Of a DNA stretch of 63,475 bases, positions 34,096 through 42,341 are shown in pieces (within the stretch, counting starts at the first letter, position 1; the number at the start of each line of letters is the position of its first letter). The notes below the pieces were generated by a model, which saw nothing but the letters and a program-made list of their open reading frames with translations, had not been told where the DNA came from and searched no databases. The stretch covers positions 1 through 63,475 of the forward strand of contig JBJMMD010000007.1 of the NCBI GenBank assembly GCA_045804965.1. Direction: 5' to 3'. The translations under genes and the position numbers were made by a program. Source of the stretch: CAVTUU01 sp045804965 (GTDB taxonomy: Bacteria > Chloroflexota > Chloroflexia > Thermomicrobiales > UBA6265).

Positions 34096-34096
34096 C

Positions 34097-34116
34097 GCGG
34101 CGGTGACAGGCGCCGC
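34097..34116 (+). terminator. GCGGCG/CGCCGC stem after the BenE-type gene
   Basis: It lies two bases after the TAG stop, with a 6-bp stem and an 8-base loop and no U-run. Its role as a terminator is tentative. Confidence 0.4.
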
Positions 34117-34221
34117 ATGAATGACGACTTGGCGAACACGACGGGAAGAAGGAGGTGACGGGTATTCGTGCGGCAGATCTGCTGCCAATCAGACTTCTCG
34201 CGTTTTTCTCGGTTGGTATCG

Positions 34222-34234
34222 CTCCAATTTGGAG
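34222..34234. promoter_or_regulatory. CTCCAATTTGGAG palindrome upstream of metY
   Basis: A perfect palindrome with 6-base arms, 45 bases before ATG 34279, in operator position. I see no SAM riboswitch pattern in the 183-base gap. A short frame behind AAGGAGGTGA (about 34155–34249) could be a leader peptide. Confidence 0.35.
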
Positions 34235-34278
34235 TGGTGATGAACACTAGGCACGCATAAGAAGGAAGGAAACGACTA

Positions 34279-35583
34279 ATGACTGATGCGACGATGAATG
34301 GGTTTGAGACGATGGCGCTGCATGCGGGACAGGAGCCGGATCCGGCGACCAACGCGCGGGCCGTGCCGATCTATCAGACGACATCCTACGTCTTCAATGA
34401 TTCCGATCACGCGGCGCGCCTCTTCGGGCTGAAAGAGTTCGGCAATATCTACACCCGGATCATGAACCCGACGCAGGATGTGCTCGAGAAGCGCATCACT
34501 GCGCTCGAGGGTGGCGTCGGCGCGCTCGCCTTTGCCTCCGGCCAGGCCGCCGAGACGATGGCGATTCTCAACATTGCCGGCGCCGGTGATGAGATCATCT
34601 CGACCACCAGTCTCTACGGCGGCACCTACAATCTCTTCCATTACACGCTGCCGAAGCTAGGTATTACCGTCAAGTTCGTTGACCCGACCCCTGACGCGGT
34701 CGCTGAGGCGATAACCGGGAAAACCAAAGCGGTGTATTCGGAAACGATCGGCAACCCCGATCTAATTACACTGGACATTGCGGCCGTCGCCGAAGTTGCC
34801 CACGCCGCCGGCGTCCCGCTGATTCTCGACAACACACTGCCAACACCCTATCTGGTCCGCCCGTTTGACCACGGCTGCGACATCGTCATCCACTCGGCGA
34901 CCAAGTTCATCGGCGGCCACGGCACCTCGATTGGCGGCCTCGTCGTCGACGGCGGCACGTTCGATTGGAAAGCCTCCGGCCGCTTCCCCGAGTTCAGTTC
35001 GCCCGACCCGAGCTACCACGGCCTCGTCTACACCGACGTCTTCAATGAGGCGAACTTTGGGGCAAACATCGCCTTCATCATCAAGCTGCGCGTGCAGCTG
35101 TTGCGCGACATTGGGGCGTCGATGAGTCCGTTCAACGCGTTTCTGTTCCTGCAAGGATTGGAGACGCTGCCGTTGCGGATGGAACGGCACAGCCAAAACG
35201 CGATGGCGGTGGCTCATTTCCTCACCGAACACCCGATGATCTCCTGGATCAATTACCCTGGGCAAGCGGGGCATCCGGCCTACAAAACGGCGACCAAGTA
35301 CTTCCGCAACGGGCTCTACGGTGCGATCCTCGGCTTCGGTATCCGCGGTGGGAGCGAGGCTGGGCGCCGGTTCGTCGATAACCTCAAGCTCTTCTCGCAC
35401 CTGGCCAATGTCGGCGATGCCAAGTCGCTCGCCATCCATCCGGCGACGACAACCCACTCCCAGCTTACCGAAGCGGAGCAGGCGACGACAGGCGTCACGC
35501 CCGATTTCGTCCGTCTTTCGGTCGGATTGGAATCGATCGGAGACATCCTGGCGGACATGGAACAGGCGCTCGCCGCCGCGTAA
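34279..35583 (+). CDS. metY: O-acetylhomoserine sulfhydrylase (Cys/Met metabolism PLP enzyme)
   Basis: The 434-residue protein is a fold type I PLP enzyme of the Cys/Met family: FETMALHAGQEPDPATNARAV and PIYQTTSYVF at the start, TRIMNPTQDVLEKRI, GALAFASGQAAE, PLILDNTLPTPYL, and HSATKFIGGHGTSIGG with the PLP Lys. The C-terminal end SVGLESIGDILADMEQAL and the length fit MetY rather than the shorter MetB/MetC. It would make homocysteine from O-acetylhomoserine and sulfide in the cytoplasm. AAGGAAGGAAACGACTA precedes the ATG. A MetX gene is not in the window. Confidence 0.93.
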   Translation: MTDATMNGFETMALHAGQEPDPATNARAVPIYQTTSYVFNDSDHAARLFGLKEFGNIYTRIMNPTQDVLEKRITALEGGVGALAFASGQAAETMAILNIAGAGDEIISTTSLYGGTYNLFHYTLPKLGITVKFVDPTPDAVAEAITGKTKAVYSETIGNPDLITLDIAAVAEVAHAAGVPLILDNTLPTPYLVRPFDHGCDIVIHSATKFIGGHGTSIGGLVVDGGTFDWKASGRFPEFSSPDPSYHGLVYTDVFNEANFGANIAFIIKLRVQLLRDIGASMSPFNAFLFLQGLETLPLRMERHSQNAMAVAHFLTEHPMISWINYPGQAGHPAYKTATKYFRNGLYGAILGFGIRGGSEAGRRFVDNLKLFSHLANVGDAKSLAIHPATTTHSQLTEAEQATTGVTPDFVRLSVGLESIGDILADMEQALAAA

Positions 35584-35822
35584 GCGACCGCACCCGGCAC
35601 GAAGCACAATGAACGAAGGGCAGCGATATTCAACCGCTGCCCTTCGTTGCGCTCTCTGCATACCGGCGCCGTTTGCCGCTCACGACGACGCCAGTTCATC
35701 GATGGTGAGCAGTATTGGCTCCCGCGATGCCGATTCAGATACGGAGCGCCGGCATGCCCGCGAACTGTGCCACGACTGACGACAGTGACCGGCACGGCAG
35801 GATCCAGGCTAAACTTTGCCCA

Positions 35823-36794
35823 ATGAATCGTCACGCATCCCGTCGAGCCGTCGTCCGCGGCAGCATCGCCGCCGCGCTGACGGCGCGCATGCACGCCGGC
35901 CGGGCCCGGGCCGCACAACCAGCCTTCTCCTTGCCGATCGGCCTCCCCAATCGCACCCTCGGTGACGGCTTCTTCATCCGCCACGGCTACGCCTGCGAGC
36001 ACACCTGGTACAACCCGGGGTGGCGGCATACGGGCGAGGATTGGTATCTGCTGGAAGGAGAGACTGCCGGGGCTGAGGTCTACGCGGTCGCGGACGGCGC
36101 GGTCGTCTTCGCCGGCTCGAACTATCCCGGCTTGGTCGTCATCGTCCAACATGCCGCCGCCCTCTACTCGATGTACGGCCATCTCGAGGGCGAGCTCGCG
36201 GTCGCTCTGGGCGATCAGGTTGCCCGGGGGCAACTGCTCGGCACGGTGTTCATGCGCACGGACGGCCGCGCCCCGAGTCATCTCCATTTCGAACTGCGGA
36301 CGTTCCTCACGAATCCCGACGTCAACGGCGACGCCCCGCGCTACGCTTACGGCTGCGGCTTCCAGTGCCCACCCGGTCCCGGCTACTGGCCGATCGACGC
36401 CCCTGAGCACCCGTCGGATATGGGTTGGCGCAACCCCACCCACGTCCTTGCCCATCGCGATCAAGGCGACGGCCAACGCCCGGCCGAGGTCATCGTGGCC
36501 ATGGGCGCGGCCGCTGCGGCGACGCTCTGGTCCGCGCCGGCGGATCACGCCGACGCCGACCGGCGCGGCGAACTGCCGCTCACCGCGGGCGACCGCTATC
36601 GCCTGATCTCGATCGCCACCGGCCAAGCAGCCTCACATGGCACGAGCGCCGAGGCCTATCGCCTCTGGTATCGGCTCGCCCTGCCCGATGGAGACCGCGC
36701 CTGGGTCCAGACCGCGCTCCCCTCCACCACCGACACCGGCTCCGACGGCCGCCCGTCCTCGATCCGATTCAACCTGCTCCCTGCATTTGCTTAG
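35823..36794 (+). CDS. Exported M23-family (LytM) peptidase
   Basis: The 323-residue protein starts with a twin-arginine-like leader (HASRRAVVRGSIAAALTA), followed by the M23 metallopeptidase domain. The zinc site is complete: His69 and Asp73 in RHTGEDW, and HLHFE with H153 and H155. GAEVYAVADGAVVFAG and ALYSMYGHLEG are the usual surrounding strands. The C-terminal 110 residues form an SH3-like or other beta domain (YRLWYRLALPDGDRAWVQT). It should cut peptide bridges of peptidoglycan or another surface peptide. Its first 60-odd codons are duplicated at 12268–12442. Confidence 0.88.
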   Translation: MNRHASRRAVVRGSIAAALTARMHAGRARAAQPAFSLPIGLPNRTLGDGFFIRHGYACEHTWYNPGWRHTGEDWYLLEGETAGAEVYAVADGAVVFAGSNYPGLVVIVQHAAALYSMYGHLEGELAVALGDQVARGQLLGTVFMRTDGRAPSHLHFELRTFLTNPDVNGDAPRYAYGCGFQCPPGPGYWPIDAPEHPSDMGWRNPTHVLAHRDQGDGQRPAEVIVAMGAAAAATLWSAPADHADADRRGELPLTAGDRYRLISIATGQAASHGTSAEAYRLWYRLALPDGDRAWVQTALPSTTDTGSDGRPSSIRFNLLPAFA

Positions 36795-36893
36795 GCGAAC
36801 TCGAGCGACGGGGTACCGCCGCGAAGACATGGATTATCGGACTCGGGTGTGCTGCCTGAAGCCGTTCGTATGTGCGTCGCTGGGCTCAAGGGC

Positions 36894-37337
36894 CTAGCGC
36901 GCTCGCCGGGCGCGAACCCCGCCGAGGCCAAGGCCGAGCAGGGCCAGCAGCGGCATGAGCAGCCAGCGCGCATACCTGCCTGAGCCGCTGCTGGGGCTCA
37001 CTCCAGTGCTGGGGAGCTGGGTGACATTTCCGGTCGTCCCGCTGGTGGCGGTGCTGGTGGCGGCTGCGGGCGCAACCGCGGTCTCGGTCGGTGGCTCCGC
37101 GCAGCAGACGGTTGGTGGGGTGTCGGTGGCCGGCACTTCCGTCACGGGCTCCCCCAGAGGGATGGTGGCGGTTGGTGGCACGACCATCGCAGTCTCGGTG
37201 GGCGGAGGGATCGGCGGCGTCACTGTCGGTGGGACGCCAGCCCTGGCAGTCCCGGCCATGATGCCGAGCGCCAGGACGCTCGCCACAAGGGCGATCGCTA
37301 TACGTAGACCAGCCCGGTGCCGTGCCCAGTGCGCCAT
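36894..37337 (-). CDS. Pro/Thr-rich surface protein with LPSTG sorting-like tail
   Basis: The 147-residue protein has a signal segment (IAIALVASVLALGIMAGTARA), a Pro/Thr-rich stalk with one CC pair (PPTVCCAEPPT) and the tail TQLPSTGVSP, a hydrophobic helix (LLMPLLALLGLGLGGV) and RARRAR. The tail matches those of the genes at 1390 and 2196. It is probably an anchored spacer or adhesin-like protein. GAGAGGA lies upstream of ATG 37337. Confidence 0.7.
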   Translation of the reverse strand: MAHWARHRAGLRIAIALVASVLALGIMAGTARAGVPPTVTPPIPPPTETAMVVPPTATIPLGEPVTEVPATDTPPTVCCAEPPTETAVAPAAATSTATSGTTGNVTQLPSTGVSPSSGSGRYARWLLMPLLALLGLGLGGVRARRAR

Positions 37338-37575
37338 CGCTCGTGTCCTCTCACAAGTGCGCGTGAGGCAATTGTCTGGAACCTACCGCCATGGTAGCAG
37401 ATGGGAGCCGGCCGCTCGCCCCTTGCTTCCCTGACCGATTGTGCTAGGCTCTTGCCCAATCAGACCAAACGAACGCCACGAAGGCCCAGCACCGATTTGC
37501 GGGCAGCGTGGAAACCGCGTCCAGACGCGATCGTAACCAGTTGCCGCTTCACTGGTGGTCAAAGGAGGCAGTGTC

Positions 37576-37941
37576 ATGGCCAAGCTCATCTACGTCGGCA
37601 CCCATGGTCCAGACGACCCAACCAAAGCGTGTATGCCGATCCATCTCGCCGTCAATGGGGCGGCCGAGGCCGGCATCGAGGCGGAGATCAACCTGGCGGG
37701 TGATGCCGCGGTGCTGATCCAGGATCGGTACCTCAATGTGGTGCTGCCCATCGGCTTCCCGCCCCTCAAGGAGCTGATCAGCAAGGCGCAGGAGAAGGGC
37801 GTCGCGCTCTACATATGAGGCGGCTGCGCGCAGGCCCGTGGGGTCAGCCAAGCCGATCTCGATGGCAAGCACGCGGTCTTCTCGAATCCGGTCGAGTTCG
37901 CCCAGCGCTGTGCCGAAGCGACCAACGTGCTTGTTTTTTAA
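37576..37941 (+). CDS. DsrE-family protein with in-frame TGA (selenocysteine candidate)
   Basis: AAAGGAGG lies eight bases before ATG 37576. The first 80 codons give a DsrE/DsrF-like fold: AKLIYVGTHGPDDPTKACMP, a VLIQDRYLNVVLPIGFPPLKE segment and AQEKGVALYI. Codon 81 is TGA, in frame, and reading goes on as GGCAQARGVSQADLDGKHAV…EATNVLVF to TAA at 37939. DsrE proteins carry a reactive Cys here (typically 'YvCGGC'), so TGA replaces Cys in a would-be UxxC pair. A hairpin with a GUG loop lies 19 bases after the TGA. DsrE-like selenoproteins are known in other bacteria. A TGC-to-TGA mutation or sequence error is the alternative. Confidence 0.7.
37822..37849 (+). promoter_or_regulatory. Candidate bacterial SECIS element
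   Basis: The stem GGCCC/GGGUC (one G-U pair) closes a GUG loop at 37838–37840; four outer pairs (GGCU/AGCC) are separated from it by a one-sided bulge. The loop is 19–20 bases after the TGA, inside the range usual for bacterial SECIS elements, and has the G and U expected in the loop. The long one-sided bulge is unusual. Confidence 0.4.
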
Positions 37942-38007
37942 CTCCGTACCACGACAACGACAATAAGCAACAAGCTGGAAAAGGTCAGCAATTGCGGGCG
38001 CGCTCGC

Positions 38008-38211
38008 AAAATCGCCGCGCGCGACTCCCTCACCGCCGTGCAGTCCTTCACGCGCGGCGGCTCCTACCTGAACTTCCCCGGCTTCGGCCAAGAGAAGGAG
38101 GCGCAACTCCAGGCCGCTTATAGCGCGAATAATGATCGCCTCGCCGAGCTCACGCCCCGGTACGATCCCGGCAATCTCTTTCGAATAAATCTGAATATCC
38201 AAACGGCCTAA
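38008..38211 (+). pseudogene. C-terminal fragment of a BBE-type FAD-linked oxidase
   Basis: The frame reads TAVQSFTRGGSYLNFPGFGQE, AAYSANNDRLAELTPRYDPGNLFRINLNI and a stop. This is the C-terminal 'YlNFpg…YDPxNLFRxNqNI' segment of berberine-bridge-type FAD oxidases. The FAD-binding domain is missing upstream, where the DsrE gene now lies, so an older gene was cut off here. Confidence 0.7.
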
Positions 38212-38524
38212 CCGACGCCGATCGGGTCAGATGAGCAGCGGGTGTGAGACCGGAAGCGGATTCACTGCCATCCGCGCTCGCGGCGATGACCCCCCGTTGC
38301 CTGCGGCGTGTGAGTGGGCTTGCTTGGTCATTCCCCTGACTTGGCTGCAGCGTTTTTGAAAGAGTTGGTCCCGGGCTTCGGCTGGGGACCATGTTCTTTT
38401 CATTGTCGCCCGCCGATGCTCTCCATACAGACAATCGATGAGGGCGTCGTTAGCGTGCGTTACAGTACGCGCGGTCGCTGGGCAAACCCATTCGACAGTT
38501 GGCAATGCACCATGCGGAGGCCGG

Positions 38525-38950
38525 ATGACCGTGCCGCCAAGAAGCCGCCCGAAACATCGCCGTCGGACTCCACGGGAACTGGCTGCGCTGGGGATCCTGC
38601 TCGCTCTGGGAGCGATCGTGGTGTGGCAAATCCTGCAAACCGCCAACGCCTCGCTGCAAGCAATGCCGACACGTCAAGCTGAAGCGACGCTTGCACCGGT
38701 TGCAGGCCAAGTCAATTTGGCACTTCCGATAAGTACGCGAGAGGAGACGCCAACACAATGGCCCACTCCGTCCCCAATCCCGACTATCCCCTGTGACATA
38801 GCGAAAATTCCCCGAGAAATCTGCGGGCCGCTGCACACGGTCTTGCCCACACCAACCCCAATATTTCGTTGTGATGACCCGCGGTTGATTGGCGGCCAGT
38901 TTTGCGTTTGGCCGACGCCAACACCGGGTGTCGAGAGCCTATGGGAATGA
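38525..38950 (+). CDS. One-helix exported protein with Cys pairs
   Basis: GGAGG precedes ATG 38525. The 141-residue product has a basic start (PPRSRPKHRRRTPREL), one helix (AALGILLALGAIVVWQIL) and an outer part rich in Pro and Thr with Cys pairs: CDIAKIPREICG and CDDPRLIGGQFC. The second pair resembles that of the protein at 7518, so both belong to a family of anchored proteins with a small disulfide loop. Function unknown. The following gene starts after it. Confidence 0.6.
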   Translation: MTVPPRSRPKHRRRTPRELAALGILLALGAIVVWQILQTANASLQAMPTRQAEATLAPVAGQVNLALPISTREETPTQWPTPSPIPTIPCDIAKIPREICGPLHTVLPTPTPIFRCDDPRLIGGQFCVWPTPTPGVESLWE

Positions 38951-38981
38951 TCGCGATCACGTTGAAGGCTCGGAGTCGATC

Positions 38982-39512
38982 GTGGGAGAAGGCGAAAACG
39001 ACGACGCTAACAGCGCTCCTAGCCGCACTCGGTTGAAAGATCTGTCTCGACCTGAGGATTTTGTGATTCTTCCACGGTTGGATCTCGCAGCGGCGGAATT
39101 TCATTGGCGGGTTGGATACACCCTCTCCTACTTTGGCATGTATCTCGATCGGCCCGTGTTCTTTGAGCGGGTGCGTAAGGACGCCGTGCTAAGCGAACCC
39201 TCGTTCGAAGTCCATCGGTACTTGGTTATTGAACTCACGAACGAACAATTCGAACAGGCGGTACAGCTAAACGAAACTGCGAAGAAAGCCAAGCAGTTCT
39301 TCGATGAACGACTTGCTGCCAACCAGAATCGGTACACTCGGCCCGGGATGAACCTCGAATACAAATGCGACACTTGGGAGCACAACTTGGCAGGCGATAT
39401 CGAGAAAACTTCGTTCTTGGTTGGATGGACGGATCGCCCGATCGTTCAAGTCACTTTGACTGGTGGTGAGTTCCGAGGGCATCTGTGTGGAACAAAACCG
39501 GCAGGAGATTGA
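38982..39512 (+). CDS. Hypothetical soluble protein
   Basis: From GTG 38982 the product has about 176 residues; an in-frame start at 38889 is possible but would overlap the gene before it. It has a polar start, then LSRPEDFVILPRLDLAAAEFHW, YTLSYFGMYLDRPVFFERV, a helix with LTNEQFEQAVQLNETAKKAKQFF and a C-terminal beta part (TSFLVGWTDRPIVQVTLTGGEF). There is no signal or membrane helix. I do not recognise the family. The gene overlaps the start of the next one. Confidence 0.55.
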   Translation: MGEGENDDANSAPSRTRLKDLSRPEDFVILPRLDLAAAEFHWRVGYTLSYFGMYLDRPVFFERVRKDAVLSEPSFEVHRYLVIELTNEQFEQAVQLNETAKKAKQFFDERLAANQNRYTRPGMNLEYKCDTWEHNLAGDIEKTSFLVGWTDRPIVQVTLTGGEFRGHLCGTKPAGD

Positions 39513-39762
39513 GACGTGGCGGCGGGCGATTGGGTGCCTCTTCGCGGGGGCGATGGTCGTTGCGCCCTTCATCGCGCTGCTCTACGATCTCAACGCCGGG
39601 CTGCTCCTGATGGCCTTTGGGCTGCTCGCGACCGCCTTCCTCGCCTACGACGCGATGAGCGCCGCCCATCCCGCCGTACGGGTTCGTCTGCGAACCGTTG
39701 TGATCGTGAATCTCGCGCTCGCGGCGTTGCTGCTGGTGGTCGTGGTCGTGCGGATCGGATGA
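39487..39762 (+). CDS. Small membrane protein with three helices
   Basis: GTG 39487 follows GAGGG by five bases and overlaps the end of the previous gene. The 91-residue product has helices at IGCLFAGAMVVAPFIALLYDL, GLLLMAFGLLATAFLAYDAM and TVVIVNLALAALLLVVVVV, with short charged loops. An in-frame GTG at 39463 would add eight residues. It converges on the GNAT gene, six bases apart. No family is recognised. Confidence 0.65.
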   Translation: MEQNRQEIETWRRAIGCLFAGAMVVAPFIALLYDLNAGLLLMAFGLLATAFLAYDAMSAAHPAVRVRLRTVVIVNLALAALLLVVVVVRIG

Positions 39763-39767
39763 AGCGC

Positions 39768-40304
39768 CTAGCACCACACCTTCGGGGTGCCGCCGTTTGT
39801 CCGCTGCTTTTGCATCCAGATGCCATGCTGGCCGCGGCCATAGTAGTCGCGGCCGGTGCCGACAGCGGTAAACCCGGCCCGGGCATAGAGGCGGCGGGCG
39901 TCGGCGTTGGTTTCTTCGACCATGAGAATCAGATTGCCGTGGGGGAGGAGTTGCTCGATCTGTTCGAGCAGATGCGTGCCGATCCCGCGACGGCGCGCGG
40001 AGGGATCGACGCAGATGTTGATCACGCGCGATTGATCGTCCTGCCGGTCGCCGATCGCGCAACCGACGTACTTGTCCCCTTCTTTCGCGACCAGAAACTT
40101 CACGTGCGGCAGGAGCCAGAGCAGCAAGAGTGCGGGCAGACCGTACGCGAGCGGAGGACGGAAGGCGCGCTTTTGGAGGCGGGAGACGCCCCAGAGATCG
40201 CCGAACGTGGCCGGACGAACGACGACGACATCCGCGGCGGCCTGACTGTTCAGTACGCCGGAGCGATTCGATGCGGGTCTGAAAATGTCACGATCCTGCG
40301 TCAT
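39768..40304 (-). CDS. GNAT-family N-acetyltransferase (RimI-like)
   Basis: From ATG 40304 the product has 178 residues: DVVVVRPATFGDLWGVSRLQ, the beta strands around VGCAIGDRQDDQ, ICVDPSARRRGIGTHLLEQI (the acetyl-CoA loop RRRGIG) and TNADARRLYARAGFTAVGTGRDYY. This is the standard GNAT order and the ending is typical of RimI-like enzymes. An upstream in-frame start at 40343 is possible. The substrate is unknown. Confidence 0.88.
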   Translation of the reverse strand: MTQDRDIFRPASNRSGVLNSQAAADVVVVRPATFGDLWGVSRLQKRAFRPPLAYGLPALLLLWLLPHVKFLVAKEGDKYVGCAIGDRQDDQSRVINICVDPSARRRGIGTHLLEQIEQLLPHGNLILMVEETNADARRLYARAGFTAVGTGRDYYGRGQHGIWMQKQRTNGGTPKVWC

Positions 40305-40464
40305 CGTGCGATCCGAAACCCCGGGGAAGGCTCGGGCGAGCATGACCGGGACGCCAATTCGGTAGGTGCATGGTACACCTCTTTTCCAACGGTATGAGAA
40401 ATGCGATCATTCGTTCTGACCGCCGGACGATGTGAGCGTTTTCGGCGAGAGGAGGATGCATGCA

Positions 40465-41139
40465 ATGTGTGGACGCTATGTGCTCAACGCGCCGGAGGAC
40501 CTTTCCGAGCGATTCCAACTCCGGCAACTGACGATCAATCTGCCTCGCACGTACAATGCCGCGCCCAGCGAGATGCTGCCGGCGATCTTCCCGCAGGATG
40601 GCGAGCGCGTGGCCGAGCTGATGCAGTGGGGACTGATTCCCCGGTGGCGCAAGCCGGGAGAGAAGGACAATTTTGCGCCGATCAACGCCCGCGCCGAAAC
40701 GATCCTCGAAAAACCGATGTTCCGCAATCTGGTGGCCCGCCGCCGCTGCCTCGTGCCCGCGAATGGATTTTACGAATGGCAGCGGCGGGAGGATCGCAAG
40801 CAGCCCTATTTCATCAGCGTCACGGATGATCCGACCTTCGCCTTCGCCGGTCTTTACGACATGCATAAGGAAGACGACGGCGGCGACTTGATCGGCAGTT
40901 ACACGATCCTCACCACCTCGGCCAACAAGCTCATGGAGTCGATCCACGACCGGATGCCGGTCATCCTCCGCAAAGAGGACGAGGAGGAGTGGCTCAGCCC
41001 CGAGGTGACCGATCCGGTGGCGATCCAACACCTGCTCCAGCCCTATCCCGCCAAGGAGATGGAGGCGTACCCGATCAGCACCGCCGTCAACAACGTCCGC
41101 AACGACGGCGAAGAGCTGATCAAGCCGCTGGAGAAATGA
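40465..41139 (+). CDS. SRAP-domain protein (abasic-site crosslinking, YedK/HMCES type)
   Basis: ATG 40465 gives MCGRYVL, placing the catalytic Cys at position 2 after Met removal. Also present are LIPRWRK, INARAETILEKPMFR, RCLVPANGFYEWQ with the active Glu, and the HDRMPVIL motif with the conserved His. YedK/HMCES proteins bond to abasic sites in single-stranded DNA and shield them. The 224-residue length fits the family. The start was chosen because Cys2 must be N-terminal; upstream in-frame Met codons (40432, 40459) would block the activity. Confidence 0.93.
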   Translation: MCGRYVLNAPEDLSERFQLRQLTINLPRTYNAAPSEMLPAIFPQDGERVAELMQWGLIPRWRKPGEKDNFAPINARAETILEKPMFRNLVARRRCLVPANGFYEWQRREDRKQPYFISVTDDPTFAFAGLYDMHKEDDGGDLIGSYTILTTSANKLMESIHDRMPVILRKEDEEEWLSPEVTDPVAIQHLLQPYPAKEMEAYPISTAVNNVRNDGEELIKPLEK

Positions 41140-41164
41140 GAGAGGCTATTTCTCAACCTCCCGC

Positions 41165-41290
41165 ACACTAGCCGGCAACCGCTAAGCCTGCGAGTACAGC
41201 CTGCCGCGCGCCGCCACTGATGACCGTTCCCCTCGTACGGGTTCCATTCCATAACCTGATTCGCGAGGCAGAACCGGTTGCTATGGTGCC
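41165..41290 (-). pseudogene. Composite remnant of phage-cassette genes
   Basis: The minus strand reads LANQVMEWNPYEGN, nearly the same as LANQVMEWNPNEGN inside the 601-residue protein at 44127, and soon after, in another frame, RLYSQA with a stop, like GLYSQA near the end of the holin-like protein at 42342. Two short pieces of cassette genes thus sit joined here, pointing to an earlier second copy or a rearrangement. Confidence 0.5.
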
Positions 41291-41308
41291 CCGTCCTTGC
41301 TTTGCCCG

Positions 41309-42193
41309 CTAGGTCGGCCCAGCCGCCTCGGCGTCGCCGAACTGGTAGTCGTCGACATCGGCGACCGGGCGGTAGCCGATCGCCTGGTAGATGCGATTCG
41401 ACGTCGGGTTGGCGAGATCGGCGAAGAGGCAGACGAACTGCCGGCCGCCATCGAGCAGCAGCTGGCTAACGGCGGCAACGGCGGCGCTGGCGTACCCTTT
41501 CCGCCGGTGCGCCGGTGGCGTGTAGACCGGGCCGATCCGGATGCCATGCGGCGTTGGCCCGCTGTAACCGACGAGCGAGACCGGCCCGGCGTCCTCCCAG
41601 AAAGAGAACCCGGCCACCGGCGACGCCAGGCGAGCGTCGACCATCCGTTCGGCCGCGCCCGGGATTGCGTCGGGAAACGCTTCGCTCGCAAAGGCCCGGA
41701 CCCACTCAACCAGGAGTTTGCGATCCGCTTCGGTGGCGGGGCGCAGGCTGCCCGGCACACCCGCGCCGGGAATCACCGCCGTGAGTGCGTAGATGCGCTG
41801 CGCCATGGACAAGCGAGCGCTTCGGCCGGTCAGGCGTTGCCATGCGTCCGCGAAGGCGCGGCTCACCCCCGGTGGCCCTAGCACGCCGGCCAGGTCGGGA
41901 TGGACCTGGCAGACGTCGGCGGCGATCAGAGCTATCGCCTCCGGTGTCCTGGTCCGAGCCAGCACCAGGTGATGCGGCGGCGTGCAGATCGCCACGGCGG
42001 CGACGGCGCCGGCTTGCTCGACCACCGCCAGATAACTGGTCGGCGTCAGTTCCTCCGAGTGCTCGGCCAGGCCAGCGCAGATCCCGAGCGGCAGGCAGTG
42101 CTCCGCCTCGTGGTCCACCAGGAACGGTCCGGCCACCTCGAAGAAGGCCGCCGGGTTGCGGAACCGCGTGAGCGCAGGCGCCAGGTCACTCAT
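41309..42193 (-). CDS. GNAT-family N-acetyltransferase, two-lobed
   Basis: From ATG 42193 the product has 294 residues. The N-terminal half is a divergent acyltransferase-like lobe (YLAVVEQAGAVAAVAICTPP). The C-terminal half has the GNAT motifs GSLRPATEADRKLLVEWVRAF, GPVYTPPAHRRKGYASAAVAAV (the CoA loop) and NPTSNRIYQAIGYRPVADVDDY. Proteins of this build are often annotated as 'GNAT with N-terminal DUF4081-like lobe'. The substrate is unknown. GGGAGGGG lies upstream. It stands between the phage cassette and its remnant but is probably unrelated to them. Confidence 0.85.
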   Translation of the reverse strand: MSDLAPALTRFRNPAAFFEVAGPFLVDHEAEHCLPLGICAGLAEHSEELTPTSYLAVVEQAGAVAAVAICTPPHHLVLARTRTPEAIALIAADVCQVHPDLAGVLGPPGVSRAFADAWQRLTGRSARLSMAQRIYALTAVIPGAGVPGSLRPATEADRKLLVEWVRAFASEAFPDAIPGAAERMVDARLASPVAGFSFWEDAGPVSLVGYSGPTPHGIRIGPVYTPPAHRRKGYASAAVAAVSQLLLDGGRQFVCLFADLANPTSNRIYQAIGYRPVADVDDYQFGDAEAAGPT

Positions 42194-42341
42194 GCCTGCT
42201 CCCCCCCCCTCCCGCCATGCGACGATCCGAGGCGACAGTACCACGGGTGTGGTGGAGTGTGCACAGGTATTCGGCCGAGGCTTACCCGTCCAACGAAGCG
42301 CTGCAGTAGGCGCTGTAGCCGTTCGGGCGCACTCGGCCCAA

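Noticed and set aside
34155..34249. Short frame behind AAGGAGGTGA upstream of metY, a possible leader peptide
   Set aside because: The start codon position relative to AGGAGG is poor, there is no run of regulatory codons (Met or Cys) and no paired stem set for attenuation.
34762..35661. Long minus-strand frame opposite metY
   Set aside because: It is antisense to a well-conserved PLP enzyme and without own motifs.
40288..41031. 247-codon frame opposite the SRAP gene
   Set aside because: The SRAP gene on the plus strand has all catalytic residues; the opposite frame has no family pattern.
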